Assembly (NCBI GenBank): GCA_963708165.1
Contig: OY970187.1
Location: 992,001 to 1,056,000, forward strand
DNA: 64,000 nucleotides
Direction of reading: 5' to 3'
Source: Rubricoccus sp963708165
Lineage (GTDB): Bacteria > Bacteroidota > Rhodothermia > Rhodothermales > Rubricoccaceae
The translations under genes were made by a program, and so were the position numbers. Numbering within the stretch: position 1 is the stretch's first letter; the number at the start of each line of letters is the position of its first letter. Positions 17,422 through 25,897 of the stretch are shown here, piece by piece. The notes below the pieces were generated by a model. That model saw only the letters and a list, made by a program, of their open reading frames with translations, did no database searches and had not been told where the DNA came from.

Positions 17422-17993
17422 GCCTCTGGCGCCAGAGGCGCCGTCTCGTCGACGTCGGGACGGTCCTTGCGGTAGATCGTCAGCGGCTCGTCGCTGCGCA
17501 GAGTCACGTTGAACTCGTTGCCGTTGATCTGGCGCGTGAGCCGGAGGTCGTGCAGGATGTAGTTGTCGGAGTCGGCGCGGCTGCCGATGACCTCGAACGT
17601 GAAGAGGTCGTCGCTGTACGCCTCGGTCTCCACGTCGAGCTCCAACTCGGGCTCGACAAACGTGCCGCCGGAGAAGTTTTCCCGGTACACGGTGCCCGGC
17701 TCGAAGGTGACCACGCCCCCTTGGAAGCCCGCCTCGCGGAACTGGATCTCGCCCTGGCGGAACTCCCGGACCTGGCCTTCTACCAGGCCGTCGTCGAGCG
17801 TGAGGTCGAAGGCGAACGTGAACTCGTAGTCTCCCTTGAGACGGAAGTTCTGGGCCACCAGAATGGTGTCCGCAGAGAACGAGGCGGTGCCTTCCCAGTA
17901 GCCAGAGACGGAGTCGTCGCTGGCGCCGAAGAGGTCGCAGCCGGAAAGAAGGAGGACGGTCGCGAGGGCGACGGAAGCGATGCGTGCGCGCAT
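17364..17993 (-). CDS. Lipoprotein, hypothetical
   Basis: 209 residues. Signal peptide with lipobox LLLSGCDLFG (Cys about 19), then an all-beta-looking acidic domain (SGYWEGTASFSADTILV, FDLTLDDGLVEGQVREF) reminiscent of small lipocalin-like Bacteroidota lipoproteins, though I cannot name the family. The last 26 or so residues (LAPEAQRGVLRTLAASRLH) are read from the palindrome at 17422-17439 and the antisense of the DUF2256 gene. This suggests the original stop was lost and translation now runs 58 bases into the convergent gene. Confidence 0.75.
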   Translation of the reverse strand: MRARIASVALATVLLLSGCDLFGASDDSVSGYWEGTASFSADTILVAQNFRLKGDYEFTFAFDLTLDDGLVEGQVREFRQGEIQFREAGFQGGVVTFEPGTVYRENFSGGTFVEPELELDVETEAYSDDLFTFEVIGSRADSDNYILHDLRLTRQINGNEFNVTLRSDEPLTIYRKDRPDVDETAPLAPEAQRGVLRTLAASRLHRSEQ

Positions 17994-18162
17994 GGTGTAG
18001 CGGAGCGAAGGAGGTCTGGCGAGGTATCGACCCGACGGCGCTCGTCCTTAAACCCCCATCTCTCACGCCGCCTCTGGCGCCAGAAGCCGCACACCTCCCG
18101 CCCCTAACGGGATCGGCGCGCGGCGCGACCGAGTAACGCCCACCTGCGCTTCTCCCCTGCTC

Positions 18163-19689
18163 ATGCCCACCGCCCTTCTCTGGCTCCGCCACGACCTCCG
18201 CCTCCACGACCACGCGCCTCTGGCGGCGGCGGTGGAGCACGCCGGGCCGGACGGCCACCTGCTCGCGGTCTGCTGCCTCGATCCGCGCGACGCCGAGCTC
18301 ACCCAGTGGGGCACGCCCAAAACTGGCGGCCACCGCGCCCGCTTCCGCCTCGAAGCGCTGCGCGACTTGCGCGAGCGGATGCGCGCGCTTGGTGGCGACC
18401 TCGTCGTGCGCCTCGGCACGCCAGAGGCTGTCTTGCCCGAACTGGCCCACGCCTCTGGCGCCGACGCGTTGTTCTTCCACGAGGAGCCCATGCGCGAGGA
18501 AGCCGATGTGGAAGGGGCCGTGCGCGCGGCGCTGCCGGGCCTCGCCGTTCGCGCGTTCTGGGGCCACACGCTCGTCGACCCCCACGCGCTGGAATTCGAC
18601 CGCCTGCCGGACGTGTTTACGCAGTTCCGCAAAGCCGCCGAGCGCACCACCTACCCGCCGCCTCTCGCACCGCCTGAGCGGCTCGCGCCTGCGCCAGAGG
18701 CTGTCACGCCCGGCGACATCCCGCTCTCGCCCCAGGCGCTCGGCATCGAGCCTCTGGCGGTGGATGTGCGCGCGGCGCTGCCCATGCGCGGCGGCGAGAC
18801 CGAGGGCTTGGCACGGCTTCATGCCTACCTCTGGGAGCGTGACGCGCTCAAGACGTACAAAGAGACGCGCAACGAGATGCTGGGCGAGGACTACTCGTCC
18901 AAGTTCTCGCCGTGGCTGGCGCACGGCTGCCTCTCGCCGCGCCAGATCGCCGCCGAAGTTCAGCGCTACGAAGCCGAGCGCGTCGCGAACCAGAGCACCT
19001 ACTGGATGCTGTTCGAGCTCCTCTGGCGCGATTTCTTCCGCCTCTACGGACGCCAGTACGGCGACCGGCTCTTCTTCCTCTCGGGTCCCAAGCGCGAGCG
19101 CGGGATGCCGCGCCGAGTAGACGAGGGCCTGTTCGCCAAGTGGCGCGAGGGCGCGACCGGCTTCCCGCTCGTGGACGCCAACATGATTGAGCTCGCCACG
19201 ACCGGCTTCATGTCCAACCGCGGTCGCCAGAACGTCGCCTCGTTCTGGTGCAAGCACATGGAGCAGGACTGGCGCGCGGGCGCCGCCTGGTTCGAAACCA
19301 TGCTCATCGACTACGACGTGACGAGCAACTGGGGCAACTGGGCCTATGTCGCGGGCGTCGGCTCGGACCCGCGCGACCGCTACTTCGACATCGAGCGCCA
19401 GGGCACCAAGTACGATGCCGAGGCGGCGTACGTCAAGCACTGGATCCCGCCTCTGGCGCCGCTGCCCGCCCGCCTCGCGCGCGAACCCTACCGCATAACG
19501 CCAGAGGACGAGACGCGCTATGGCGTGCTCTTGGGCGAAGACATCCCCGCGCCCATTCTCGACTACGATCGTGAGACCCGGCGCCTCCGCCAGAGGACTG
19601 GCAGCGCGCGCAAAACCAGCCTCGACAAAGGCAAGGGCGGGCGTGGCGGCGGCCCCAAGAGCGCGCGCAACAGCAAGCAAAGGCGGTAG
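18163..19689 (+). CDS. Cryptochrome DASH (single-strand-type photolyase family)
   Basis: 508 residues. N-terminal antenna-binding Rossmann domain (TALLWLRHDLRLHDHAPL) and C-terminal FAD domain. DASH signatures: ETRNEMLGEDYSSKFSPWLA, FMSNRGRQNVASFW, DYDVTSNWGNWAY, VGSDPRDRYFDI. Expected to bind FAD and possibly MTHF and to repair cyclobutane dimers in single-stranded DNA or loops. The C-terminus is a basic Gly/Lys/Arg tail (KGKGGRGGGPKSARN). Together with DUF2256 upstream it forms a light/UV-response neighbourhood; the LexA-like gene and recO follow. Confidence 0.95.
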   Translation: MPTALLWLRHDLRLHDHAPLAAAVEHAGPDGHLLAVCCLDPRDAELTQWGTPKTGGHRARFRLEALRDLRERMRALGGDLVVRLGTPEAVLPELAHASGADALFFHEEPMREEADVEGAVRAALPGLAVRAFWGHTLVDPHALEFDRLPDVFTQFRKAAERTTYPPPLAPPERLAPAPEAVTPGDIPLSPQALGIEPLAVDVRAALPMRGGETEGLARLHAYLWERDALKTYKETRNEMLGEDYSSKFSPWLAHGCLSPRQIAAEVQRYEAERVANQSTYWMLFELLWRDFFRLYGRQYGDRLFFLSGPKRERGMPRRVDEGLFAKWREGATGFPLVDANMIELATTGFMSNRGRQNVASFWCKHMEQDWRAGAAWFETMLIDYDVTSNWGNWAYVAGVGSDPRDRYFDIERQGTKYDAEAAYVKHWIPPLAPLPARLAREPYRITPEDETRYGVLLGEDIPAPILDYDRETRRLRQRTGSARKTSLDKGKGGRGGGPKSARNSKQRR

Positions 19690-19771
19690 CACCGGGCCTC
19701 TGGCGTAGAGGCTACTACCGCCGCGCCGCCCGAGGCGCACCCATCCCGCCAGAGGCTAGGCCCGCCAGAGG

Positions 19772-20398
19772 CTAGGCCTCGGCGCGCACGTGCTGCATGC
19801 CGCTGCGCTGGCCCACGGCTATGAGAGCCGCGGCAGGATGCGTGCCCTCGGCGAAGGGCAGCACGAGACCGTACGGGCCTGCGTGCCCAGCGTAGATGCC
19901 GAGCGCCTCGGCGGCGCCCAGGTCGTCGCCCGCGCTGCGCAGCCGAATCCGACCGTCTTCCATCACAACGATAGGGTCTCCCTCCACGACCTCTTCGCTG
20001 TCCGCGACGAAAACAAACCGGGCATTGCTTAGCTGCTCGTCGCGCTTCGTCTGCGGATCTAGCCGCAACGCGTGGACGCTCTCGCCGCGAAGCAGCGTTT
20101 GCAGCGTAACCCGGTCTGAGCCCGGCTGCGGCGTAAGCGCGCCTGACTTGACCGACCACCGAACGCCGATGCTACCATCGCGCCCGTTGCGGTCTACCAG
20201 GTGGTAGCCGTCTGTATCGCGCCGGAGAAACCCTTTTTTGGAGAGCGCCTGCAGGTTTTGCGTCACTGAGTTGGGAGACCGATAGCCAAAGTGATCGACG
20301 ATCTCACGATATGTGGGCCATACCTTTGTGTCCGAGACCGCCTCCTGGAGGTATTCGAGGAACTGGTGTTGCTTCTGGGTGAGATGACGGCGGCTCAT
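19772..20398 (-). CDS. LexA-like transcriptional regulator with a degenerate peptidase domain
   Basis: 208 residues from the ATG at 20398. Residues 1-65 match the LexA winged-helix domain (LTQKQHQFLEYLQEA, PTYREIVDHFGYRSPNSV, LQALSKKGFLRR). The C-terminal half is in the S24/LexA position and has EEVVEGDPIVVMEDG, but I see no catalytic Ser (no GxSM motif) and no clear Lys, so self-cleavage in the normal way looks impossible. It might be a non-SOS paralogue or use another inactivation route. Promoter and dyad at 20432-20467. Stop TAG overlaps a repeat unit. Confidence 0.8.
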   Translation of the reverse strand: MSRRHLTQKQHQFLEYLQEAVSDTKVWPTYREIVDHFGYRSPNSVTQNLQALSKKGFLRRDTDGYHLVDRNGRDGSIGVRWSVKSGALTPQPGSDRVTLQTLLRGESVHALRLDPQTKRDEQLSNARFVFVADSEEVVEGDPIVVMEDGRIRLRSAGDDLGAAEALGIYAGHAGPYGLVLPFAEGTHPAAALIAVGQRSGMQHVRAEA

Positions 20399-20431
20399 AG
20401 GGGGGGGTGGAAGCCGGGAAGGACTGCCAAG

Positions 20432-20467
20432 AAAGTAGAGACTCATATGTTAGGACACAACTGTTGT
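20432..20467 (-). promoter_or_regulatory. Putative promoter and operator of the LexA-like gene
   Basis: On the minus strand TTGTGT (20460-20455), a 17-base spacer and TACTTT (20437-20432) make a sigma-70-like promoter about 35 bases before the start codon. An odd palindrome ACAAC-T-GTTGT at 20457-20467 overlaps the -35 box, the position expected for an autorepressor operator. No experimental support. Confidence 0.4.
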
Positions 20468-20476
20468 CACACCCTC

Positions 20477-21235
20477 TCACGACGGCTCCTGTCCGGCTCC
20501 GATCTCCCCGGCGACGCGTCGCACCCGGTCTGGAACGCCATCACCGGTATGGGTGGCGAGGTATCCGTCGACCAATGACTCCACCTCGGAGCGAACGCTG
20601 GGGTCGAGGTGCATCCGCCCGGCCGTCGCGAGGTCAACCCGCGCGAAGACGGCGAACGCGCGCAGCGCCGCTCGGCTGGCTCTCGCCTGCCGCGGTCCAT
20701 CGGCAACCGCGCGGACGGCGCCGGTTTCGAGTAGCAGCACGCCGCCTTCGTCGGGTAGAGCGTCGAGCTCGGCGCGGTGCACGTCGGGCGAGAAGCCCAG
20801 GAGTGTGGCGATGCGGAGTTGAAACCATAGCAGCGCGTTGCCCAGGCGGCCTTCGGCAGCGTCGAGGAAGGTGAGCGTGCGCGCCAGCGCTTCGAGCGCC
20901 AGAGGCTGCGCCTCGCCTTCGTCGAGGAGTGCGCGCGTGATTTCGAGTGCGCGGAGGGCGAGCGTGACGCGTTCCAGATCGGTCGTGAGGCGCGGGAAGC
21001 GCTGCATGTGCGAGACCTCGCGGAGCGTCTGCAGGCCGCGCTCGGGCTTGTAGTAGTACACCGCCTGCACGTACGAGCCCGGCTGCAGCGTGGAGCCGAA
21101 CGTGCTCGTGGGCCGCCGCGCACCTTTGGCCATCGCGCCGATCACGCCGTTCTGGCGCGTGAGCATCGTGACGATACGGCTGGTCTCGCCATAGTCGAAC
21201 GAGCGGAGGACGACGGCGTCAGTGCGAACGATCAT
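20477..21235 (-). CDS. recO: DNA repair protein RecO
   Basis: 252 residues. N-terminal OB fold (IVRTDAVVLRSFDYGETSRIVTM and MAKGARRPTSTF) and a helical C-terminal domain. Loads RecA on SSB-coated DNA with RecR in gap repair. No Cys zinc ligands in the C-terminal domain, as in many RecO proteins. Directly upstream of the LexA-like regulator (78 bases), consistent with a DNA-repair neighbourhood. Confidence 0.92.
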   Translation of the reverse strand: MIVRTDAVVLRSFDYGETSRIVTMLTRQNGVIGAMAKGARRPTSTFGSTLQPGSYVQAVYYYKPERGLQTLREVSHMQRFPRLTTDLERVTLALRALEITRALLDEGEAQPLALEALARTLTFLDAAEGRLGNALLWFQLRIATLLGFSPDVHRAELDALPDEGGVLLLETGAVRAVADGPRQARASRAALRAFAVFARVDLATAGRMHLDPSVRSEVESLVDGYLATHTGDGVPDRVRRVAGEIGAGQEPS

Positions 21236-21397
21236 GCCGGGCCTACGCGCGCCGCGCGGTGCGGTGCCCTCTCGCCAGAGGCCTCTGGCGTCCCAGCTCT
21301 GCTGGCCTCTGGCGAGCCCCTGGCCTCGCGTGCGCCCGCCAGAGGCCGTGTTAGGACGCGCCTCTGGCGGTGTCTAGCCGGCGCCCTCTCCTCTACG

Positions 21398-21982
21398 ATG
21401 CGCGCCCTCTACACCCTCCAGACCCGTCTCGGCCTGACGGCTCCCGAGGGCTCGGCGCTGCTCGTGCTGGCGCTCATGGGTGCCTTTGGCGTCGGCGCGC
21501 TGGAAGTGCAGCAGCGGTTTGGTGCGCCATCTGCGGCGCTCTACGCCGAGTCCGACGCGGCCTTTGCCGCCGCCTCGCGCGCGGCCCCGCCTGCCGCGCA
21601 GATGCTGGAGCCCAGCGCCGCGCCGTTCGCCCTGCTGGACTCGCTGCCATCGCCAGAGGTGCAAGACCTGGCCTCTGGCGCAAACGTGGTGACGCCAGGC
21701 GACGAGCCGCCAGAGGCCACTGGCGAGGCGCCGGTAGCGGAGGCGGCGCCTCCTGTCCGAGCCGGGCGCGCGGCCGGGCAAAAGGTGAACGGGCGCGCCA
21801 ACCTCAACACCGCGAGCCTGACCGAGCTTCAACGCTTACCGGGCGTCGGTCCTGCCATCGCGCAGCGCATCGTGGACTACCGCAACCAGAACGGACCGTT
21901 TCGCAGCGTGGACGGGATCAGCGCGGTTAAAGGCATCGGCCCGAAAACGCTGGAAAAGATGCGGCCCTACGCGTTCCTCTAA
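21398..21982 (+). CDS. Helix-hairpin-helix (ComEA-like) membrane-anchored DNA-binding protein
   Basis: 194 residues from ATG 21398. One N-terminal transmembrane segment (about 20-38, SALLVLALMGAFGVGALEV), a low-complexity Ala/Pro/Glu linker rich in repeat-derived PEA and ASG, then a C-terminal double HhH: NLNTASLTELQRLPGVG, AQRIVDYRNQNGPF and VKGIGPKTLEKMRPY. This is the layout of ComEA, the periplasmic DNA receptor in natural transformation, though short HhH proteins can have other roles. The 160 bases upstream hold several repeat units, including the palindrome at 21273-21290. Confidence 0.82.
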   Translation: MRALYTLQTRLGLTAPEGSALLVLALMGAFGVGALEVQQRFGAPSAALYAESDAAFAAASRAAPPAAQMLEPSAAPFALLDSLPSPEVQDLASGANVVTPGDEPPEATGEAPVAEAAPPVRAGRAAGQKVNGRANLNTASLTELQRLPGVGPAIAQRIVDYRNQNGPFRSVDGISAVKGIGPKTLEKMRPYAFL

Positions 21983-22033
21983 CGGGTTCTGGCGGCTCGC
22001 TCCGCTCGCGGTTCTGGGCACCAGATCCGTAGC

Positions 22034-22051
22034 GTCGCGGCATGCCGCGAC
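22034..22051. repeat. 18-bp perfect palindrome unlike the dispersed family
   Basis: GTCGCGGCATGCCGCGAC lies between the HhH gene and glgA, just after a second inverted stretch (GGCTCGCTCCGCTCGCGG at about 21992-22009). It could fold into RNA hairpins or be an operator; no T tract follows. Confidence 0.5.
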
Positions 22052-22123
22052 GAAGCCGCCCGTTTTCTTCGGTGCTCGCCTCTGGCGCCCGAGGCGGAAC
22101 TTTTCGAACGCCGCGGGGCCTTA

Positions 22124-22151
22124 CGCATCCCGCATCCCGCATCCCGCATTC
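22124..22151 (+). repeat. Four-unit 7-bp tandem repeat upstream of glgA
   Basis: Three perfect CGCATCC units and one CGCATTC lie head to tail, ending 11 bases before the glgA start codon. Slippage would change the distance between promoter or leader and the start. Confidence 0.85.
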
Positions 22152-22162
22152 CTCCTGAGCGC

Positions 22163-23623
22163 ATGACCGTCCTCCATCTCGCCGCCGAGTGCGCCCCGTT
22201 CGCCAAAGTTGGCGGCCTCGCCGATGTCGTCGGTGCGTTGCCGGGCGCGCTCGCCAGCCTGGGCGTCGACAGCGCCGGTCTGATGCCGCTCTACGGCGGG
22301 CCCGAGGGCACGGTCGCGCAGAAAGCCGGGCCTCTTGCGCCGGTCGCCAGCGGCGAGATTGTCTACGGCGGTGAGCCTCTGGCGTACCACGTGTTTCGCG
22401 CCGAGCGCGAGGACGGCGCGCCGCTGTTCCTGCTCCACCAGCCCGAGCATTTTGGCGCCGAGGGTGTCTACTTCGGCCCTGGCAACCTGCCGTTTGCCAA
22501 CGCAGACGACCGCTTCCCGGTCTTTCAACTCGCCGCTCTGGACTGGCTGAGTGCGGGCGCCAGCGGCTTCGCGCCCGACGTACTGCACGTGCACGATCAT
22601 CACGTCGGCTTCGTCCCCGTGCTGCTCCAGCACGACGCTCGCTTCGCGCCTCTGGCGAGCGTGCCGACCGTGTTCACCGTCCACAGCGCCGATCACCAGG
22701 GATGGGCGCCAGAGGCGGTCTGGGAGCGCATGGGCACGCCCAACGTGGCGCCAGAGGCCCTCCGCCTTGGCGACACGCTCAACAGCATGAAGGCCGCGCT
22801 CCGCTTCGCCAGCGCGGTCACGACGGTCAGCCCGAGCTACGCCGAGGAGCTCCAGACCGACGACGACATGGCGCACGGCCTGGCCGAGGAGTTCCGCCGC
22901 GCCGCGCCCAAGTTCACCGGCATCGTCAACGGTGTGGAGACCGCCGAGTGGAACCCAGCCACCGACCGCCACCTGCCTGCCACCTTCGCCTCTGGCGACC
23001 TGAGCGGCAAAACCGAGACACAGCGCGCCGTCCGCGCCGAACTGGGTCTCGACGCCAGAGGCCCGCTGCTGACGTTCGTCGGGCGGCTCATGCGCGAAAA
23101 GGGCGCCGAGATCCTGCCGGGAGCCCTCGCGCAGATTCTTGCCGAGACCGACGCACGGATTGCCATTCTGGGCTCCGGCGCTCCCGAGTACGAAGCGCAG
23201 TTCCGCGACCTGGCCTCTGGCGCCGACCCCAGCCGCCTGTCGGTGACGCTCGCCTTCGACAACGCACTCGCGCACCGCCTCTACGCCGCGGGCGACTTTT
23301 TCCTGATGCCCTCGCAGAGCGAGCCTTGCGGCCTGGGCCAGCTCTACGCGATGGGCTACGGCACGCCGCCGGTCGTCCACGCCGTGGGCGGCCTGCGCGA
23401 TACCGTCACGCCATGGAGCGGCTTGCCAGAGGCCTCTGGCGTCGGTTTTGTGTTCGAGACGTTTACCGAAGCCGCCTTCGTCGGCGCGGTCAAAGAGGCG
23501 CTGGCGGTGTTCGCCGCGCCAGAGGCCTACGCCCGGCTGCAGCAGAACGGCATGGCCGCGGATCACTCCTGGACGGCCTCGGCACGCACCTATGTGGACC
23601 TCTACCACGCGCTCACGGCCTAG
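22163..23623 (+). CDS. glgA: Glycogen synthase (ADP-glucose type, GT5)
   Basis: 486 residues. Elongates alpha-1,4-glucan from ADP-glucose. N-terminal KVGGLADVVGALP binds the nucleotide sugar; HVHDHHVGFVP and TVHSADHQG are family motifs; the C-terminal catalytic loop is MPSQSEPCGLGQLYAMGYG. glgC follows 130 bases downstream on the same strand, a two-gene glycogen module. A palindrome at 23425-23440 is read as LPEASGVG near the C-terminus. TAG shares its G with GCCTCTGGC. Confidence 0.96.
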   Translation: MTVLHLAAECAPFAKVGGLADVVGALPGALASLGVDSAGLMPLYGGPEGTVAQKAGPLAPVASGEIVYGGEPLAYHVFRAEREDGAPLFLLHQPEHFGAEGVYFGPGNLPFANADDRFPVFQLAALDWLSAGASGFAPDVLHVHDHHVGFVPVLLQHDARFAPLASVPTVFTVHSADHQGWAPEAVWERMGTPNVAPEALRLGDTLNSMKAALRFASAVTTVSPSYAEELQTDDDMAHGLAEEFRRAAPKFTGIVNGVETAEWNPATDRHLPATFASGDLSGKTETQRAVRAELGLDARGPLLTFVGRLMREKGAEILPGALAQILAETDARIAILGSGAPEYEAQFRDLASGADPSRLSVTLAFDNALAHRLYAAGDFFLMPSQSEPCGLGQLYAMGYGTPPVVHAVGGLRDTVTPWSGLPEASGVGFVFETFTEAAFVGAVKEALAVFAAPEAYARLQQNGMAADHSWTASARTYVDLYHALTA

Positions 23624-23753
23624 CCTCTGGCGGCCTGCCCTGAGCGCAGCCGAATGGGCCAGAGCCTGACCCGCGCTCCTCGCTTTCGCGCCAGAGGCCG
23701 GATTCTTTGCGCGTGCATGTGCGTAGCCTACCCCTCTCCCCTCCTCTCTTGTC

Positions 23754-25022
23754 ATGCGCGACACGCTCGCAGTCATCCTCGGCGGCGGCGCCGGGACCCG
23801 GCTCTTCCCCCTTACCGACCACCGCTCCAAGCCTGCCGTGCCTCTGGCGGGGAAGTACCGCCTGATCGACGTGCCGATCTCGAACTGCATCAACAGCGAG
23901 TTGCTGCGCATGTTCGTACTCACGCAGTACAACTCCGCGAGCCTCAATCGGCACGTCTCGCGCTCGTACCGCTTCGACCGCTTCGGTCATGGCTTTGTAA
24001 GCGTCCTCGCCGCCGAGCAGACCGCCGATTCCAAGGAGTGGTTTCAGGGCACCGCAGACGCCGTGCGCCAGGTACTGCCGCACATCAACCCGTACCCGCA
24101 CCGCCGCGTGCTCGTCCTCTCCGGCGATCAGCTGTACCGGATGAACTTCAAGGACTTCGGAGAGCACCACAACGCCTCTGGCGCCGACCTGACCGTCGCC
24201 ACGATCCCCGTCACCGCCGACGAGGCGCCCGCGTTCGGCATCCTTAAGACCGATGCCGACGGCGTCATCACAGAGTTCCACGAGAAGCCGGCCCGAGACC
24301 AACTCGATGGCCTCGAAAGCCCGGTCTCCGACGCCATGCAGGCGCAGGGGCGCATCTACCTCGCGAGCATGGGCATCTACATGTTCGAGCGCGGCGCGCT
24401 GGGAGACGTGCTGGCCTCCAACCCCGAGGACATCGACTTTGGCAAGCAGATCATCCCCACCGCCATCGAGCAGCGGCGCGTGGTGAGCTACCCGCACGAC
24501 GGCTACTGGTCCGACATCGGAACCGTGCGCTCGTTCTATGAGGCCAATATCGACCTCGCGATGCCGCAGCCGCTGTTCGACCTCTACGACGAGGACGCAC
24601 CACTCTACACGCGCGCGCGGATGCTTCCGCCCGCGAAGATGCAGAACTGCCACGTCCGCGATTCCATCATCGGCGAAGGCTCCGTCATCACCAACGCGAC
24701 CATCGAGAGCTCGGTCGTCGGCATTCGCTCCTACATCAATGAGGGCGCGACGCTGCGCCGAACGGTCATGCTGGGCGCAGACTACCTGCCGTGGCGCGCC
24801 GCAGACCGCCGCCCCGGCGTCGACCCGCCCGCGAGTCCCGGCGTCGGGCCACGCAGCCTCGTCGAAGGCGCCATCATCGACAAAAACGTCCAGATCGGCG
24901 CCGACTGCCGCATCACTGACGCCCGCGACAAGCCCGACACCGACGGTGACGGGTGGTACATCCGCGACGGCGTGATCGTGCTCGCCAAGAACGCTGTCAT
25001 CCCGGACGGGACGGTGATATAG
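23754..25022 (+). CDS. glgC: Glucose-1-phosphate adenylyltransferase
   Basis: 422 residues. Makes ADP-glucose for GlgA. Nucleotide loop GGGAGTRLFPLTDHRSKP, then PLAGKYRLIDVPISNCINS and VLSGDQLYRMNF. The C-terminal left-handed beta helix ends KPDTDGDGWYIRDGVIVL and contains an unusual PPASPGVGPRS loop. Arg-rich allosteric N-terminus is mostly absent. Only one repeat unit (HNASGAD) is in the coding region, in contrast to the flexible-linker genes nearby. Confidence 0.96.
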   Translation: MRDTLAVILGGGAGTRLFPLTDHRSKPAVPLAGKYRLIDVPISNCINSELLRMFVLTQYNSASLNRHVSRSYRFDRFGHGFVSVLAAEQTADSKEWFQGTADAVRQVLPHINPYPHRRVLVLSGDQLYRMNFKDFGEHHNASGADLTVATIPVTADEAPAFGILKTDADGVITEFHEKPARDQLDGLESPVSDAMQAQGRIYLASMGIYMFERGALGDVLASNPEDIDFGKQIIPTAIEQRRVVSYPHDGYWSDIGTVRSFYEANIDLAMPQPLFDLYDEDAPLYTRARMLPPAKMQNCHVRDSIIGEGSVITNATIESSVVGIRSYINEGATLRRTVMLGADYLPWRAADRRPGVDPPASPGVGPRSLVEGAIIDKNVQIGADCRITDARDKPDTDGDGWYIRDGVIVLAKNAVIPDGTVI

Positions 25023-25125
25023 GACAGAGCTCGGCGCCAGAGGCCTCTGGCGTTTGAGCCGCCTATCGCGGGAGAGGTCAGGGGCGTGAGCGTCTGCTTC
25101 TTGCGGTACGCCCTCCCATCCATCT

Positions 25126-25290
25126 ATGGCTCTCCCTCTCCGCCTCGCCATCGGAGAAGACCGCGCCGAGCTCCGCCAGAGGCTCGCGCAGCGCCTCGCG
25201 CTCTTCGACGGCGTGGACGTGCTCTTCGCCTCCGGGAACGGTGCGGCGTTTCTCGCCGATCTCGCGCTCGTACCTCTGGCGGATTCAAAC
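25126..25290 (+). pseudogene. Remnant of a response-regulator receiver domain
   Basis: Residues LRLAIGEDRAELRQRL, then LALFDGVDVLFASGNGAAFL, match the first 45 or so residues of NarL-type receivers (acidic ED, then helix 1 and strand 2), but the phospho-acceptor Asp, the rest of the receiver and any output domain are missing. Similarity ends at a GCCTCTGGC-type unit at about 25274. The frame stays open to 25467 with low-complexity sequence overlapping the next gene. Probably a decayed fragment. Confidence 0.45.
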
Positions 25291-25414
25291 GTCTCGCGTG
25301 AAAGAGGACGGGTTCGGCGGCTGAAATCGCGCCTGCACCGCGGTAGAAGCTCCGGGGATCCTAGCAAGCGGACGACAGGTATCATGCACCTCTGTCTACT
25401 GACATCCCCACCCT

Positions 25415-25897
25415 ATGCGCCGCCTTCTCCTTCTTCTCGTTCTTCCTCTCGCCCTCACCGCTTGTGACTCGGGCGAGGACGACGACATGGTCACCAGCGT
25501 CCGCATCACCGGCATCACCGCAGACGCAATTCCTGCCACCAAGGCCGATGGCTCCGACTGGGACAACGCGGTCGGCGGCGGCGGCCCCGACGTGTACGTG
25601 CGTGTCCGCCTGGACGGCGTAGAGGTGCGGAGCACGCGCAACGATGAGTACAGCGACCTCGACCAGGACGAACTCCCCGCGATGCTCGACCTCGGTGACC
25701 CTATCGAGCTCAACCAACTCGCGCGTGCGCTTTCCTTCCAGGTCGTCGACCGCGACGGCGGTGCCGCCACGGCTGATGACGTTATGGGTACGACAGGGCA
25801 AGTCTCGCTGCAGTCGCTTGCTGATGACAACACGCGCGTGCGCTCGTTTACGAGCACCGAAGGCGTCAACCTCCGCGTCACGTTTACGTACAACTAA
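25415..25897 (+). CDS. Lipoprotein, paralogue of the next gene
   Basis: 160 residues, lipobox LALTACDSGED (Cys about 17). The mature part has TKADGSDWDNAVGGGGPDVY, then VRVRLDGVEVRSTRNDEY, and is highly acidic. It pairs with the product at 25996-26481, which has QPDGNDWDSGITQPNPDIYL. The alternating strands and DPDVYV pattern resemble a C2-like beta sandwich, but this is inference. Exposed on a membrane surface by lipidation. TAA abuts the palindrome at 25898-25915. Confidence 0.75.
   Translation: MRRLLLLLVLPLALTACDSGEDDDMVTSVRITGITADAIPATKADGSDWDNAVGGGGPDVYVRVRLDGVEVRSTRNDEYSDLDQDELPAMLDLGDPIELNQLARALSFQVVDRDGGAATADDVMGTTGQVSLQSLADDNTRVRSFTSTEGVNLRVTFTYN

Noticed and set aside
17371..19740. 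789-codon minus-strand frame across cryptochrome DASH
   Set aside because: Antisense shadow; the plus-strand gene has full DASH signatures and the minus-strand product no recognisable domain.
22121..23947. 608-codon frame antisense to glgA
   Set aside because: Shadow of a well-conserved gene; low-complexity product.
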